Below are positions 17,508 to 26,624 of a stretch of 64,000 bases of DNA, piece after piece (positions within the stretch are counted from its first letter, which is position 1; each line of letters begins with the position of its first letter). Position numbers and translations under genes: made by a program. Below the pieces are notes generated by a model. It saw only the letters and a list, made by a program, of their open reading frames with translations. It did no database searches and was not told where the DNA came from. Source of the DNA: an uncultured Lachnospiraceae bacterium (GTDB lineage: Bacteria; Bacillota; Clostridia; Lachnospirales; Lachnospiraceae); assembly GCA_900551115.1 (NCBI GenBank), contig URUY01000002.1:1-64000 (forward strand), read 5' to 3'.

Positions 17508-18500
17508 TTATTTCTCGTCCATATGGGCAAGCAGTTCCCTTATCTGCTCTACTGACAGCCATTCTGTATTGTTGTCAGAGCTGTAGGAAAAACCGTCCGG
17601 CATTTTTTTACCCGTAGGCACTGCTTTTCTGCTCTCGCTCCACACCATTTGCGGATAAACAATGAAATGCTTGTCATACTCATAGGTATTGGGAGCATCT
17701 TCTACCGTAACCATAATCTCATGCAGCTTTTCGCCTTCCCTGATACCGATTTCCTTAGTCTTCATGCCGGGAGCCATAGCCTCTGCCAAATCCGTTACCT
17801 TAAAGGAAGGAATCTTGGAAATGAAGGTCTCGCCGCCTTTCGCTTCCTCAAGGGCTTTAATAACCAGCTCCACGCCCTGACGAAGGCTTATCCAGAACCT
17901 TGTCATACGATAGTCCGTAATAGGAAGCTCCGTGCCACCGTTTTTCAGGATGGATTCAAAGAAAGGAATAACCGAGCCGCGGCTGCCTGCTACATTGCCG
18001 TAACGTACAATGGAAAAGTTAATATCCTTTGCCCCTGCATAGGCATTGGCTGCAATAAAGAGCTTATCGGAAACAAGCTTGGTACCGCCGTACAGATTAA
18101 CCGGGTTAACTGCCTTATCCGTAGAAAGCGCTACTACCTTTTTTACATTGGTATCCAGACAGGCATCAATCACATTCTGCGCGCCGTGAATATTGGTCTT
18201 AATCGCCTCCGCCGGATTGTATTCACAGGCGGGTACCTGTTTTAAGGCTGCTGCATGTACTACATAATCAACGCCCTCCAACGCTCTTGTAAGCCTCTCC
18301 TTATCCCTGACATCACCGATAAAGAAACGGAGCTTGTCCGCATACTCCTTAAATTCATTCTGCATGATGAACTGCTTGAACTCATCACGGGAATAAATAA
18401 TGATTTTTTTAGGGTTGTAATGATTTAAAACATATTTCGTAAATGCTTTACCAAAGGTGCCTGTACCGCCGGTAATCAGTATCGCTTTGTCGTTTAACAT
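17508..18500 (-). CDS. pseB: UDP-N-acetylglucosamine 4,6-dehydratase (inverting), PseB-like
   Basis: The start is the ATG at 18500 (MLNDKAIL) with GGAGG just upstream; the ATG at 18515 lies inside the ribosome binding site. The 330-residue SDR has the NAD loop GGTGTFG (11-17), the STDKAVNP segment (126-133) that marks the PseB/FlaA1/WbpM group, and the catalytic-type YGGTK (137-141). The reaction makes UDP-4-keto-6-deoxy-AltNAc from UDP-GlcNAc. No pseC-type partner is adjacent, although the WecE-like aminotransferase at 5526 could act on the keto-sugar. A strong promoter lies just upstream, so this gene probably opens the left glycan operon. Confidence 0.8.
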   Translation of the reverse strand: MLNDKAILITGGTGTFGKAFTKYVLNHYNPKKIIIYSRDEFKQFIMQNEFKEYADKLRFFIGDVRDKERLTRALEGVDYVVHAAALKQVPACEYNPAEAIKTNIHGAQNVIDACLDTNVKKVVALSTDKAVNPVNLYGGTKLVSDKLFIAANAYAGAKDINFSIVRYGNVAGSRGSVIPFFESILKNGGTELPITDYRMTRFWISLRQGVELVIKALEEAKGGETFISKIPSFKVTDLAEAMAPGMKTKEIGIREGEKLHEIMVTVEDAPNTYEYDKHFIVYPQMVWSESRKAVPTGKKMPDGFSYSSDNNTEWLSVEQIRELLAHMDEK

Positions 18501-18548
18501 AAAAACCTCCTGCAATGTTTCTGCAATATAATATACTCAATAAGGGAT

Positions 18549-18577
18549 ATTATATCATTATATCCTTTAAAAGTCAC
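18549..18577 (-). promoter_or_regulatory. Promoter of the left glycan operon (pseB)
   Basis: On the minus strand there is a perfect TATAAT -10 box (18549-18554) and a GTGACT -35 box (18572-18577) with 17-bp spacing, about 50 bases upstream of pseB. It lies just beyond the terminator of the XRE gene, which marks a clean transcription boundary between island and glycan genes. Confidence 0.7.
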
Positions 18578-18623
18578 TCTTTTGCCCGGAAAAGTTTTCA
18601 AAATTTTCCTGATTTTTCCCACA

Positions 18624-18668
18624 AAAGAAGCGATACAAACAGATTTCCTCTGTCCATACCGCTTCTTT
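18624..18668 (-). terminator. Terminator after the first XRE regulator gene
   Basis: A 9-bp stem (AAAGAAGCG with CGCTTCTTT) contains an inner ACAGA/TCTGT stem. It overlaps the stop codon at 18667 and is followed on the minus strand by a TTTTGTGGGAAAAATC run. It separates the island from pseB. Confidence 0.65.
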
Positions 18669-18873
18669 ATGGTTCATCCGTAAGACCAAGTATATAGTCT
18701 GCGGACACATCATAATATTTGCAAAGCATAATAATCAGCCTGACGGGCATTTCATTGGCGCCCCTCTCGTATCTGGAATACATCGTTTGTGATGTTCCCA
18801 ATACCTGTGCAATTTCCTTCTGCGTTTTATCATGGTCTTCACGCAGATTCCGTATCCGCATCAAATAATCCAT
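18667..18873 (-). CDS. Small XRE-family (Cro/CI type) DNA-binding regulator
   Basis: The 68-residue protein is a single helix-turn-helix domain. TQKEIAQVLGTSQTMYSRYERGANEMPVRLII (about 17-48) holds the two helices with the typical S-x-YERG turn, and a YYDVSADYILGL tail follows. It is a paralogue of the protein at 19033 (same length and layout, same REDHD and SADY-LGL motifs). It has its own upstream region with two TAGTAAA dyads, one of which shares TTACTACAC with the palindrome in front of the eCIS operon. I infer that it represses itself and the eCIS promoter. Confidence 0.85.
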   Translation of the reverse strand: MDYLMRIRNLREDHDKTQKEIAQVLGTSQTMYSRYERGANEMPVRLIIMLCKYYDVSADYILGLTDEP

Positions 18874-18910
18874 ATCTCTACCACTTAAACAATTTTTCTA
18901 AAGTCTAACA

Positions 18911-18956
18911 TAGTAAAGATGTGTATTATGGTTTTTAGTAAATATGTTTACTACAC
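18911..18956 (-). promoter_or_regulatory. Putative operators in front of the XRE gene
   Basis: Two similar 18-bp dyads lie at 18911-18928 and 18936-18953, 15 of 18 bases alike. The second is an inverted repeat of TAGTAAA around TATG. Right beside it, 18948-18956 reads TTACTACAC, the exact 9-mer that forms both arms of the 28-bp palindrome at 35345. A TACTAT on the minus strand (18910-18915) may be the -10 box, so binding would block this promoter. Confidence 0.5.
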
Positions 18957-19032
18957 TTTTTGTCTGTCCGCTGCCACATCCGCATATGTCTCTTATTATT
19001 CATGCGGCAAAAATTAAAATCTATGCAGACAA

Positions 19033-19251
19033 TTATTTTTTCTTCATGTTAAGCCCCAGCAGATAATCTGCCGACACCTGATAGAGCCTGCAAAGCAATA
19101 TTACTTTATCCACGGGCAATGCATTTTTACCGGTCTCATAACGGGAATATACCCTTTGGTCTATTGACAGATAGGCCGCCACCTCTTTTTGTCCAAGGTC
19201 GTGATCCTCCCGCAGCGCCCTCATTACGATTTGATAGTTTTTTGTCTCCAT
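19033..19251 (-). CDS. Small XRE-family DNA-binding regulator, last gene of the eCIS operon
   Basis: The 72-residue single-domain helix-turn-helix protein has GQKEVAAYLSIDQRVYSRYETGKNALPVDKVI (about 20-51) and ends LYQVSADYLLGLNMKKK. AGGGAAAAGG precedes the ATG. It lies only 29 bases after the AAA ATPase gene on the same strand and no promoter was seen between them, so it is probably co-transcribed with the injection system, a layout that would give feedback. The 159-bp gap below it holds the operators of the second XRE gene. Confidence 0.85.
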   Translation of the reverse strand: METKNYQIVMRALREDHDLGQKEVAAYLSIDQRVYSRYETGKNALPVDKVILLCRLYQVSADYLLGLNMKKK

Positions 19252-19280
19252 TCCTTTTCCCTGTAAATCACTGTCTGCTC

Positions 19281-21221
19281 CTACAGCTTTCTTACGACGG
19301 TTTCATCCTTTGCGGCCTCAAGCTCCACCGCTTCCCCGATATGCGTCCATGTAATATAGCTGCTGTTTTCTCCTGCTGCCAGCATCCGCGCTGTCAGGGC
19401 CGCCGCCTTGATACGGGCCGGACTAAAGGCTGCCATTTTTGCCAATCTGTCAAAGGAGATATCTTCTGCTGCCGGTATGCCGCAAAGCGCCTTTCTCCAC
19501 AGCACAGCCCTCTCCGCCTCCCTGAAATTTCTAAATCTGATAACATACCGGATACGCCTTAAAAAAGCATTGTCAAAATGATTCAGCAGGTTGGTTGCCA
19601 GTATGACAATACCCGGAAATGCTTCTATCCGCTGCAAAAGATAAGCTGTGGAAACGTTGGAATATCTGTCGTTTGCATTGGTAATTCCCGTTCTTTTAGA
19701 AAAAAGGGCTTCGGCCTCATCAAAAAAAAGCACATAATTTCCTCTTTCGGCCACATGAAAAATCTCATCCAGATGTTTTTCCGTTTCTCCGATATATTTA
19801 TCGAAAATTCCGGATAAATCCACTTTGAAAAGCGCCATATCAAGAGCTGCTGCCAGTATGGATGCCGACATCGTCTTTCCGGTTCCCGATTCCCCATGAA
19901 ACAGCAGCAGAAATCCCTCCGCTCCCGCATTTCCCTCTGCCTGCCAGCGTTCCATATTGGTATGCCAGTCCTCCGCCAGCCGGATGACCTTCTTTAACTG
20001 CTGCATGCATGCTTCATCTCCCACAAAATCCTCCAGCCGGTAGACGGGCCAAATAACCTGCCCCAGCAGGCTGCCCGCTCCCTCCTCTCTCAGCACCCTG
20101 CTCCAAAGCTCCTTTTCTGCAGGCGTACTATCTGCAAGCTCTGCCCTGAGCTGAATTTCCCGCAGCTTTTTCATAAGCTCGCCTACCGTAAACCGATAGC
20201 GGGAAAGCATCTTATCCTGCCATGGGAAACGATATTCTGCTGCTATCAGGCTGTCTGTAAGTAATTTCTTTTCTTCCTGCCTCAAAGCACCTGAAATTTC
20301 CACAGTAATATCCGCCGTCTCCTGCAGTCCGGCGCTGCCCTCCTTCTCTTCTGCAAGAAAGAAAAGCGGCCACTCTGTAAGAAGCTTTGTAAGCATAACC
20401 GAAAAGTCCTTCCGTACCTCACGCACCACACCGGAAAAATCCGCTGCGAATACCGGGTTTAACACCCTTCCCAGAAAAAGAAGTCCGTTTTGCCATTCCT
20501 TTACTTCCTCTGCTTCCCGGTTACCGCTTTTGCCGTACAGCTCCGATTTTATAAGCACCAGCCCCCTGCCGCACTTTTGGCATACCCGGTGAAGCAACGT
20601 CTTTTTGCCGCTGCCCCTCCTGCCCTTCAAAAGAACTGTAATTTGCTGCTTCTTTAAAAGTCCTGCAAGTACAGCCTCCTCCTGCGCATGTACAGGCATT
20701 GTATCTTCCCTGTCCCTTCCTAGGAACAGTGCCGTCCCGCCGGGCGGATACAAAACACCGGATAAAAGAAAGCCCAGCACTTCTCTTCTGATATACACAG
20801 GCTTTCTTAACACAGACTGTCTGCTCTCTTTTTCCGGAACAAAAAGCTCCCACAAATAACTTTTACAGTCGCATAATGCAGCAATCAGACTAAAATCAAC
20901 CGGTTCCGCCCTGGAAATGAGGTGAAGGGCATACTGAAAATCCGGCTGTATGCCGCCGTATTTCTGCTGACAGGAAAAATACAGGCCTCCATCCGCTTCG
21001 CAGGCCGCCGCAAACATTAACAATAAAAATTCCGTTTCCGTAAGCCCATAGCAGGCCTTTATGTGGAGAGCCGGCAAAAACAGGCCTCCCGCAGCCTCCC
21101 GTTCCTGAATTTCCGCATACTTTTCCCTGTATTCTCCGGCCTTTTCCTCCCATTGCTGCAGCAGATAAAATAACGCTGCATAATCCGTCACATGTTCCGC
21201 AATTGCATGATATCCTTCCAT
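19281..21221 (-). CDS. eCIS AAA+ ATPase (Afp15/Pvc15-like)
   Basis: The 646-residue protein has two nucleotide-binding regions. The first Walker A is GRRGSGKKT (200-208), in a degenerate N-terminal ATPase domain. The second is GESGTGKT (443-450) with Walker B VLFFDEAEALF (497-507), followed by a sensor-like ILATN. This is the layout of the eCIS-specific ATPase found in nearly all Afp/PVC-type loci, thought to help assemble or terminate the sheath-tube particle or to load cargo. It is the last structural gene of the operon. Its presence is one of the best arguments for an eCIS over an R-type tailocin. Confidence 0.85.
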   Translation of the reverse strand: MEGYHAIAEHVTDYAALFYLLQQWEEKAGEYREKYAEIQEREAAGGLFLPALHIKACYGLTETEFLLLMFAAACEADGGLYFSCQQKYGGIQPDFQYALHLISRAEPVDFSLIAALCDCKSYLWELFVPEKESRQSVLRKPVYIRREVLGFLLSGVLYPPGGTALFLGRDREDTMPVHAQEEAVLAGLLKKQQITVLLKGRRGSGKKTLLHRVCQKCGRGLVLIKSELYGKSGNREAEEVKEWQNGLLFLGRVLNPVFAADFSGVVREVRKDFSVMLTKLLTEWPLFFLAEEKEGSAGLQETADITVEISGALRQEEKKLLTDSLIAAEYRFPWQDKMLSRYRFTVGELMKKLREIQLRAELADSTPAEKELWSRVLREEGAGSLLGQVIWPVYRLEDFVGDEACMQQLKKVIRLAEDWHTNMERWQAEGNAGAEGFLLLFHGESGTGKTMSASILAAALDMALFKVDLSGIFDKYIGETEKHLDEIFHVAERGNYVLFFDEAEALFSKRTGITNANDRYSNVSTAYLLQRIEAFPGIVILATNLLNHFDNAFLRRIRYVIRFRNFREAERAVLWRKALCGIPAAEDISFDRLAKMAAFSPARIKAAALTARMLAAGENSSYITWTHIGEAVELEAAKDETVVRKL

Positions 21222-21271
21222 AAATCCCCCATTTTTAAAGCCTTCCTACCAAGGATACAAAAAGACCTTCC

Positions 21272-22279
21272 CTACAGCATCGTCAAATCCTCCAGCCAAG
21301 TGCCCTGCTCCAAAAGCTCCCACTCTTTACCGGACAAGGCAGCCGTATGGTCTAAAAAAAAGCTGTCATTAAGTCTGTCTGTTCTGCGCAGTACTTCAAT
21401 CGTAAGCTCCACCCCCAACGGAGCCCGGCTTTTCAGCTTTTCCAGACAGGCTTCCCTGTCCTTGCCAGGCTCCCCCTTTATCAGCAGCCTGCAGCGTTTT
21501 TTCTCTTTTTCTTCCACAAGCACCGCCGCTTTTCCTGACAGTATACAGGCCAATGTCTCAAAATAAGGCTTTGTCCCCTTTCTGCAGGAGAGGAAAACGC
21601 CTTTTTCCAAAAGCTTCCGCAGCATTTCTTCGTCTGCCGTTTCCGCTATATCACCATAACCCATAAGACCTGCCAGCCGTATTAAATTCTCTTTTTTACA
21701 GTATGCATAATCCAGTTCCCAGGCTATCCTGTCAATTTTCTGCTCCAGCTCCAAATAAACGCTCTGCAATACCGCCATATAACGGGAAAGCAGCTCATTA
21801 TTCCGGTAGATGGCAGGAAGATACCGGGTAAAGTCCTCTCTCGGAAAAGAGAGTGCAAATCCCTCCAATACCGCCTCCGCTTTTCCCATGGGCTGAAACA
21901 TTTCCACACATAACTGTGCATAGCGCCCCTTTTGCATTCTGTTTCCATACAACAGGCTGTCCCTGTACTGGGAAGTACACTGGGCATGCCGTTTCAGATA
22001 CTCGTACTTTTCCATGATACTCATGTCACTTATTTTCTGTTTCTCATCCTCGCCGTTAAACAAATAGACATATGCCGCAAAAACAGCCCCGGCGCTTACA
22101 GACAGCAGCAGTCTGTTCCATTCTCCGTCCTTTGTGCCGCTGTCGTAGCAGCCGCTGACAAAAACACCCTGTTTTTCTGTCTCCTGTAAAAGCAGTTCTC
22201 CGCTGTCTTTCTGCCTAAAGCCCTGCTGTGTCCCGCATTCCCACAGCTTTTTTGAGGAAAGGCAATGCTTAATCTTCAT
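21272..22279 (-). CDS. eCIS baseplate protein of the phage tail protein I type
   Basis: The 335-residue protein carries FPREDFTRYLPAIYRNNELLSRYMAVLQSVYLELEQKIDR (about 143-183), the typical pattern of phage P2 gpI and its eCIS relatives, followed by a helical stretch and a small C-terminal domain. The first 100 residues are not recognisable. It should sit at the periphery of the baseplate, next to the J-type wedge proteins. Its start overlaps the end of the upstream J-like gene by 11 bases. No tail fibre gene follows, although phage tail gene orders often place one after gpI. Confidence 0.75.
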   Translation of the reverse strand: MKIKHCLSSKKLWECGTQQGFRQKDSGELLLQETEKQGVFVSGCYDSGTKDGEWNRLLLSVSAGAVFAAYVYLFNGEDEKQKISDMSIMEKYEYLKRHAQCTSQYRDSLLYGNRMQKGRYAQLCVEMFQPMGKAEAVLEGFALSFPREDFTRYLPAIYRNNELLSRYMAVLQSVYLELEQKIDRIAWELDYAYCKKENLIRLAGLMGYGDIAETADEEMLRKLLEKGVFLSCRKGTKPYFETLACILSGKAAVLVEEKEKKRCRLLIKGEPGKDREACLEKLKSRAPLGVELTIEVLRRTDRLNDSFFLDHTAALSGKEWELLEQGTWLEDLTML

Positions 22280-24179
22280 ATTTTCCGCCCTTCTCCCTAT
22301 CGTTTTTTGCAGCCGCTTCCGCTGTCGTTTCTTTTTCTGCCGGTTCTGCCGCTGCCAGTTCTTCTTCTGCAGGCTCTGCTGTCACTTCGATTTTACAGGT
22401 AACAAGCCGGTACTTCTCCAGATATTTCCTTACCTCTTTTTCATATTTTTTTTGGCAGAAGCTGCCTGCCATTTGGAAATCGGGCACTATCCTTACCCGG
22501 ATATGCTGTTCTGATACCGCTACCGCCTTTGCTTCTTTTATGATAAGCCCCGGCGTTTTCTTTGCCAGGATTTCATAATCCTGTGCCGAAACTGCCCTGT
22601 GAGGACAACTCCACAGCTCCTTCATGCCCAAGAATGCCTCCGAAGGCTTTTTTGCTCTCCGTCCGCCCCTGGCCGGGAGCAGATTCCGGCATGTAATTGC
22701 GGGAAACAGCTCCGCACGCTCTAAGCGGTTGACTTTGCCGATGGCTGCATTTCCGTCCTCTCCCTCAAAGCATATCAGTGAGGTCAGCACCATACCGTCC
22801 TTTGCAGGCGCCGGTATTCTGCCGTGTCTGCCGTCTCCCAGTACAATCCCCTCTTCCTCATCCTCCATATGGAACGCAAAGGGCCGGGTATCGTCCTCCG
22901 GTTCTCTTTTTTCACAGGTATCAAACAGACCTCCGCCGCTCTCTCGTCTAAGCAGCAGTCTGAGGCTCTCTCTTTTTATGTTGTCCCACGGAAGCACAAT
23001 CTGCTGGGAGGATATCCCCTTTATGTCTACCGGGCCGTACATCTGCCGAAAGCCCGGTATGCTGCAAACGATTTTTATGGTGTTTTCCCCAAAGGGCGGC
23101 TGTTTATCGGCAGGAACCTCCTGCATGCCTATATACCTGCTCTCTCCCATTCTGCTTACGGGAGGCGTAATCCGGCAATACTGCGTGATGTCTTCCCAGA
23201 CGCCTTGTCCCCTTTTTGCATATACCGCAAGGTCTCCCGTCATTCCCAAATAGTGGGTTAGGGGAATCTGCATAAGCCCCGGCGCAAAAGAAACAGCCTC
23301 TTCCCTGCACAGGGTATTCTGCTGCACCGCTTCTGCCGTATTAAGACAAAGCTTATACAGCACCGGCAGTACATCATATTCGCCGGCTTTTTTGACACAG
23401 CGTACGGCATAACCGCCGCAGTCTGCCTCCTTCTCCATAACGCCTCCTATTTCAAGCCTTACCTCCCCGCTGTAAAGCAGTCCCCTGGTTTTATCAGAAA
23501 GGATTTTTGCCTCGCAGTACCTTGTGCCGTCAAAGTACTCCCATGCAAGCTCTGCCATATGAAAATCCTCGTCTGAAACGGGATTTCTTTTTTTCCTTTC
23601 ATCCAAAAGCACAAAAAAAGTAAGCATATGACCCTTTTTTACAGGCTTTTCCAATACAAACGTAAAAAGCAGATTCCCGTCCTTTATGGGAAGCGCATGC
23701 TTACGCACCATTTTAAGCTGATTGATTTTATCCGTACCGGGGCTTCTTTCCGCGCCGATGCTTCTTTCTGTACCGGGGCTTTTTTCTTCGCCGGGCAGAT
23801 AAAAGGCCAGCAGACGGTTATTTGTCAGTACCGTTTCCTCCTTCGTTTCAAATACCATTTTATCAGCTAAAAGCTTTGTTCCCGCAGGCAGCAGGCACGG
23901 TTCCTTTACCTGATAAAAGCACACAGGAACCTGCGCCGCAGCCCCCGTATCCTCCGAAAGTCCCAGAAGCTTTCTGTATTTACGGTAATGGCTCTCCTGT
24001 ATCTGATCGAGATAATAGCGCTGCATATCCGCAAGCAGCGCCCACAGCTCCAACAAAACCACTCCGGTATCCGAAGCCTCTCTGTGCGTCCAGCCGGGCG
24101 CTTTTTCTGCTGCGCTCTCCATTGCCCTTTTTAACATTTCTTCCAGTCCGCCGTCATCCAACGTAATTTTGTCCGGCAT
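22269..24179 (-). CDS. eCIS baseplate wedge protein, gpJ-like (Afp12/Pvc12 type)
   Basis: The 636-residue protein begins MPDKITLDDGGLEEMLKRAMESAAEKAPGWTHREASDTGVVLLELWALLADMQRYYLDQIQE, a pattern shared by the long baseplate J proteins of eCIS. Near residues 450-490 VLGDGRHGRIPAPAKDG matches the conserved GDG-x-G-x-P box of gpJ, and AVSAQDYEILAKKTPGLI near 555-572 is another gpJ hallmark. Residues about 120-135 hold a short internal repeat (ERSIGAERSPGTDK). The last 40 residues are Glu/Ala-rich and look disordered. It overlaps its upstream neighbour by 26 bases. Confidence 0.8.
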   Translation of the reverse strand: MPDKITLDDGGLEEMLKRAMESAAEKAPGWTHREASDTGVVLLELWALLADMQRYYLDQIQESHYRKYRKLLGLSEDTGAAAQVPVCFYQVKEPCLLPAGTKLLADKMVFETKEETVLTNNRLLAFYLPGEEKSPGTERSIGAERSPGTDKINQLKMVRKHALPIKDGNLLFTFVLEKPVKKGHMLTFFVLLDERKKRNPVSDEDFHMAELAWEYFDGTRYCEAKILSDKTRGLLYSGEVRLEIGGVMEKEADCGGYAVRCVKKAGEYDVLPVLYKLCLNTAEAVQQNTLCREEAVSFAPGLMQIPLTHYLGMTGDLAVYAKRGQGVWEDITQYCRITPPVSRMGESRYIGMQEVPADKQPPFGENTIKIVCSIPGFRQMYGPVDIKGISSQQIVLPWDNIKRESLRLLLRRESGGGLFDTCEKREPEDDTRPFAFHMEDEEEGIVLGDGRHGRIPAPAKDGMVLTSLICFEGEDGNAAIGKVNRLERAELFPAITCRNLLPARGGRRAKKPSEAFLGMKELWSCPHRAVSAQDYEILAKKTPGLIIKEAKAVAVSEQHIRVRIVPDFQMAGSFCQKKYEKEVRKYLEKYRLVTCKIEVTAEPAEEELAAAEPAEKETTAEAAAKNDREKGGKYED

Positions 24180-26217
24180 GCAGCCTCTCCCTCTTTTCCT
24201 TCCATCTTACTGACACCATGCACCTTTGCAGCCACAGATTTCCCCGATAAAAAAGCGCCGTTTTCAGTCCCTCCTCTATTTCCGAAAGGATTTCCTGCCG
24301 TCCGCCGGCCTCCTTTTCGCAAAGCTCAAGAACCAGCTTGTCCCCACTTTCCATATAGCAGGAAAGGGTCTTTAAAAACGGATACCTCTCCCTGCAAAAA
24401 CAGCAGATATCGTCAGCCGTAAGCAGTCTTCCAAAATGCCGGAAAAAATCCGCCCTGTTATCTGCAGTATCCGGACAGGGCATGCCTCCGGACTCATACC
24501 GGGTGCCTTCTGTGGACCTGGCCTGCAGTACCTCCTGCCCGCCTGCCCTTACCGAAAAAATTGCTCCCGCCGATACCTTATCCCTGTCTGCCGCCTGCAG
24601 AACCTCGACATAATTGTGCCAAAGCTTCAAAAGCGTAAGCTGTTCCTCCGTCTTTTTCTCCCACACCAGCCACCATGCCCTGAGACCGTAATATTCCCCT
24701 TCTCCCCGGATAGGTTCCTTCCCCGGGAAATATCGGTGCTGCAAAATCCGTCCCGAAGCCTCTTCCTTCATCTGTAAAAGAAAACTGCTGTCCTCAAAAA
24801 GAGGCGCATCAAATCCAAAATACATCCTTTCCCCGGCATGCTCCTCCCCTACATCCGCTCCTGCAAAGACCCTTTTGGGAAAATCGGCAGAAAACCTGAC
24901 CCTCTTCCATACCGGAATGTACTTCCTATAGTACAGGGCGTATGCATTATCCGCCTTAAGAATCCTGCAGCGGATAAAAAAATGCTCCTTTCCGTCCACC
25001 ACACATGCACACATATGGGAAGGTCTTGTAAAACGATGCTCCCAATGCACCTCTTTCTTTTTGCAGGCAGCTTCCCATGTATGACTGTCTTGTATGACGC
25101 ACCAGACGCTGCCGTCAAAATACTCCCATACCGTTTCCGCCGTCTTCCACTCATAAACCGTTTCCGGCACCGCCAGCCACGGATATTTTTTCAGGGCCTT
25201 TTCATAGTCCGCAGGGTGCTTTGGGGGAAGCCTTTCTTCCTGTATGTATACTTCGTCAAAGGAAACGGTAATACTGTTGCTTTCTCCGGCAAAGACTCCA
25301 TCGCAGGCCAGATACAGACACAGCCCTTCCTCCGGTTCTCTGCCAAAAGGCATAAAGCTCTCTTCCCTGCTGCCGCCCTCCTGGGTCAGCACTATCTGCG
25401 GCTTCCGCTCTGTCTGCCTTTCCTCCAAAGAAAAACCTGCCGAAAACAGCTTTTTTTGCTCCGCCGAAAACCCTTCCGTCCCACAGGCCGTAACACGTAC
25501 CATATAGGAAGTTTCCTGCAGATTTTTTGCAAAGGCCGGCGTATCTCCCAAAAGCTGTATTTCTCCGTCCTGCTCGGAAAAATGCAGGCAATATGTGTCC
25601 GTCCCGTCCGATACAGTCCACAAAAGCTGCTCTACGGCTTCCTTTTGTTCAAAGCTTACTGTAAAACAAAGACTTAAAAGACCGTTACACAAATTGGAAA
25701 AAGACCATTCATAAAAGGGCTTGTAAAGCCTCTCTCCCGCCTCTTTAAAAAGCGGTATTTCCATGGACGCATGTCCTTTGGACTCATGTCCTTTGGGCTC
25801 CTGCCCTTTATGCACAAGCCACGAAACCCCGTTTTTTTCGTAAATGGCAAAGAGTAGACCGGCTGCTTCCAGCCTGATATCCTCTTTTGTCACAAATTGC
25901 AGAAGCTGTCCCTGTTCGGAGACAGTAAAGGCCTCCGTTCCCTCAGGCAGCAGCATAGCGCTGCACTCCTTTGGCGCAGCAATACTGATACCGCATTTCT
26001 GCCATCCTGTTTCTGTCGTTTCCCCGGGAACTGCCTGCAAAAATTCTGCCCTGTGCTTTTCCCACAGCCGCTCATACCGTTTTCTGTTTTCCGCCATCAG
26101 CTCCAAAAAGACATCGGCAATCACAGAGCCTGCCTCTTCCTCTCCGGGCCGGTATTCCCATCCGGTTGCATAAGAAAGCGACAGCTTTTTTATTCTTTCA
26201 TACCAGTAGTCTTTCAT
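24154..26217 (-). CDS. eCIS baseplate wedge protein (Afp11/Pvc11-like)
   Basis: The 687-residue product starts MKDYWYERIKKLSLSYATGWEYRPGEEEAGSVIADVFLELMAENRKRYERLW, the N-terminal pattern of the Afp11-like wedge subunit, which pairs with the Afp12-like J protein downstream. It is rich in Trp and in beta-type segments, with YEWKTAETVWEYFDGSVW near 370. A loop near residue 140-150 carries repeated KGHES units. The final part contains PDTADNRADFFRHFGRLLTADDICCF. The role is inferred from position between the gp25 and J-type genes and from length. Confidence 0.7.
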   Translation of the reverse strand: MKDYWYERIKKLSLSYATGWEYRPGEEEAGSVIADVFLELMAENRKRYERLWEKHRAEFLQAVPGETTETGWQKCGISIAAPKECSAMLLPEGTEAFTVSEQGQLLQFVTKEDIRLEAAGLLFAIYEKNGVSWLVHKGQEPKGHESKGHASMEIPLFKEAGERLYKPFYEWSFSNLCNGLLSLCFTVSFEQKEAVEQLLWTVSDGTDTYCLHFSEQDGEIQLLGDTPAFAKNLQETSYMVRVTACGTEGFSAEQKKLFSAGFSLEERQTERKPQIVLTQEGGSREESFMPFGREPEEGLCLYLACDGVFAGESNSITVSFDEVYIQEERLPPKHPADYEKALKKYPWLAVPETVYEWKTAETVWEYFDGSVWCVIQDSHTWEAACKKKEVHWEHRFTRPSHMCACVVDGKEHFFIRCRILKADNAYALYYRKYIPVWKRVRFSADFPKRVFAGADVGEEHAGERMYFGFDAPLFEDSSFLLQMKEEASGRILQHRYFPGKEPIRGEGEYYGLRAWWLVWEKKTEEQLTLLKLWHNYVEVLQAADRDKVSAGAIFSVRAGGQEVLQARSTEGTRYESGGMPCPDTADNRADFFRHFGRLLTADDICCFCRERYPFLKTLSCYMESGDKLVLELCEKEAGGRQEILSEIEEGLKTALFYRGNLWLQRCMVSVRWKEKRERLHAGQNYVG

Positions 26218-26223
26218 CCGTCA

Positions 26224-26261
26224 TCACTCCACTAAACCTTCTGACTTGTCACTCCACTAAA
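26224..26261. repeat. 13-bp direct repeat at the end of the gp25-like gene
   Basis: TCACTCCACTAAA occurs at 26224-26236 and again at 26249-26261, 25 bases apart. Each copy carries an in-frame TGA on the minus strand. It looks like a small tandem duplication of the gene's 3' end. Confidence 0.7.
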
Positions 26262-26614
26262 ATCTCTGCATTGTCACTTTCTCTGCCGCGTACCTGATAG
26301 CTGACATTGATTCGCAGCTTTCCCTCACAGCCTTCGTCTTTTTTACAGAAAACCTGAATGTTTGTGATTCTCTCCTCCCACATGGTAAGCGCCCGTATTA
26401 CCTCTCTTGTTATCATGGATTCTGTCCGGCTGTCCATTCTTTCAAATATATACTGATGCAGCCTTACTCCAAAATCCGGTCTCACCACACGTTCTCCCTG
26501 TTCAGTTGAGAGAATGACGATTACCGACTGTTTGATATTCTCCTTTTCCAGGCTCATTTCTACGCTTCCGTCATGCTTTGCTATCTGAAACGGAAAAGCA
26601 AATCCCTTATCCAT
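26249..26614 (-). CDS. eCIS baseplate protein, gp25/gpW family (Afp9-like)
   Basis: The 121-residue protein shows the gp25 pattern: GKGFAFPFQIAK-type start, NIKQSVIVILSTEQGERVVRPDFGVRLHQYIFE (about 25-57), then AIMREVIRALTMWEERITNIQVF-like helix and strand. The GERVVRPDFG segment includes the conserved Arg, Pro and Gly. Gp25-type proteins form the inner baseplate ring that starts sheath polymerisation. It lies between the spike gene and the wedge genes as in Afp. A 13-bp direct repeat spans its stop codon. Confidence 0.9.
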   Translation of the reverse strand: MDKGFAFPFQIAKHDGSVEMSLEKENIKQSVIVILSTEQGERVVRPDFGVRLHQYIFERMDSRTESMITREVIRALTMWEERITNIQVFCKKDEGCEGKLRINVSYQVRGRESDNAEILVE

Positions 26615-26624
26615 AACCCCCTCC

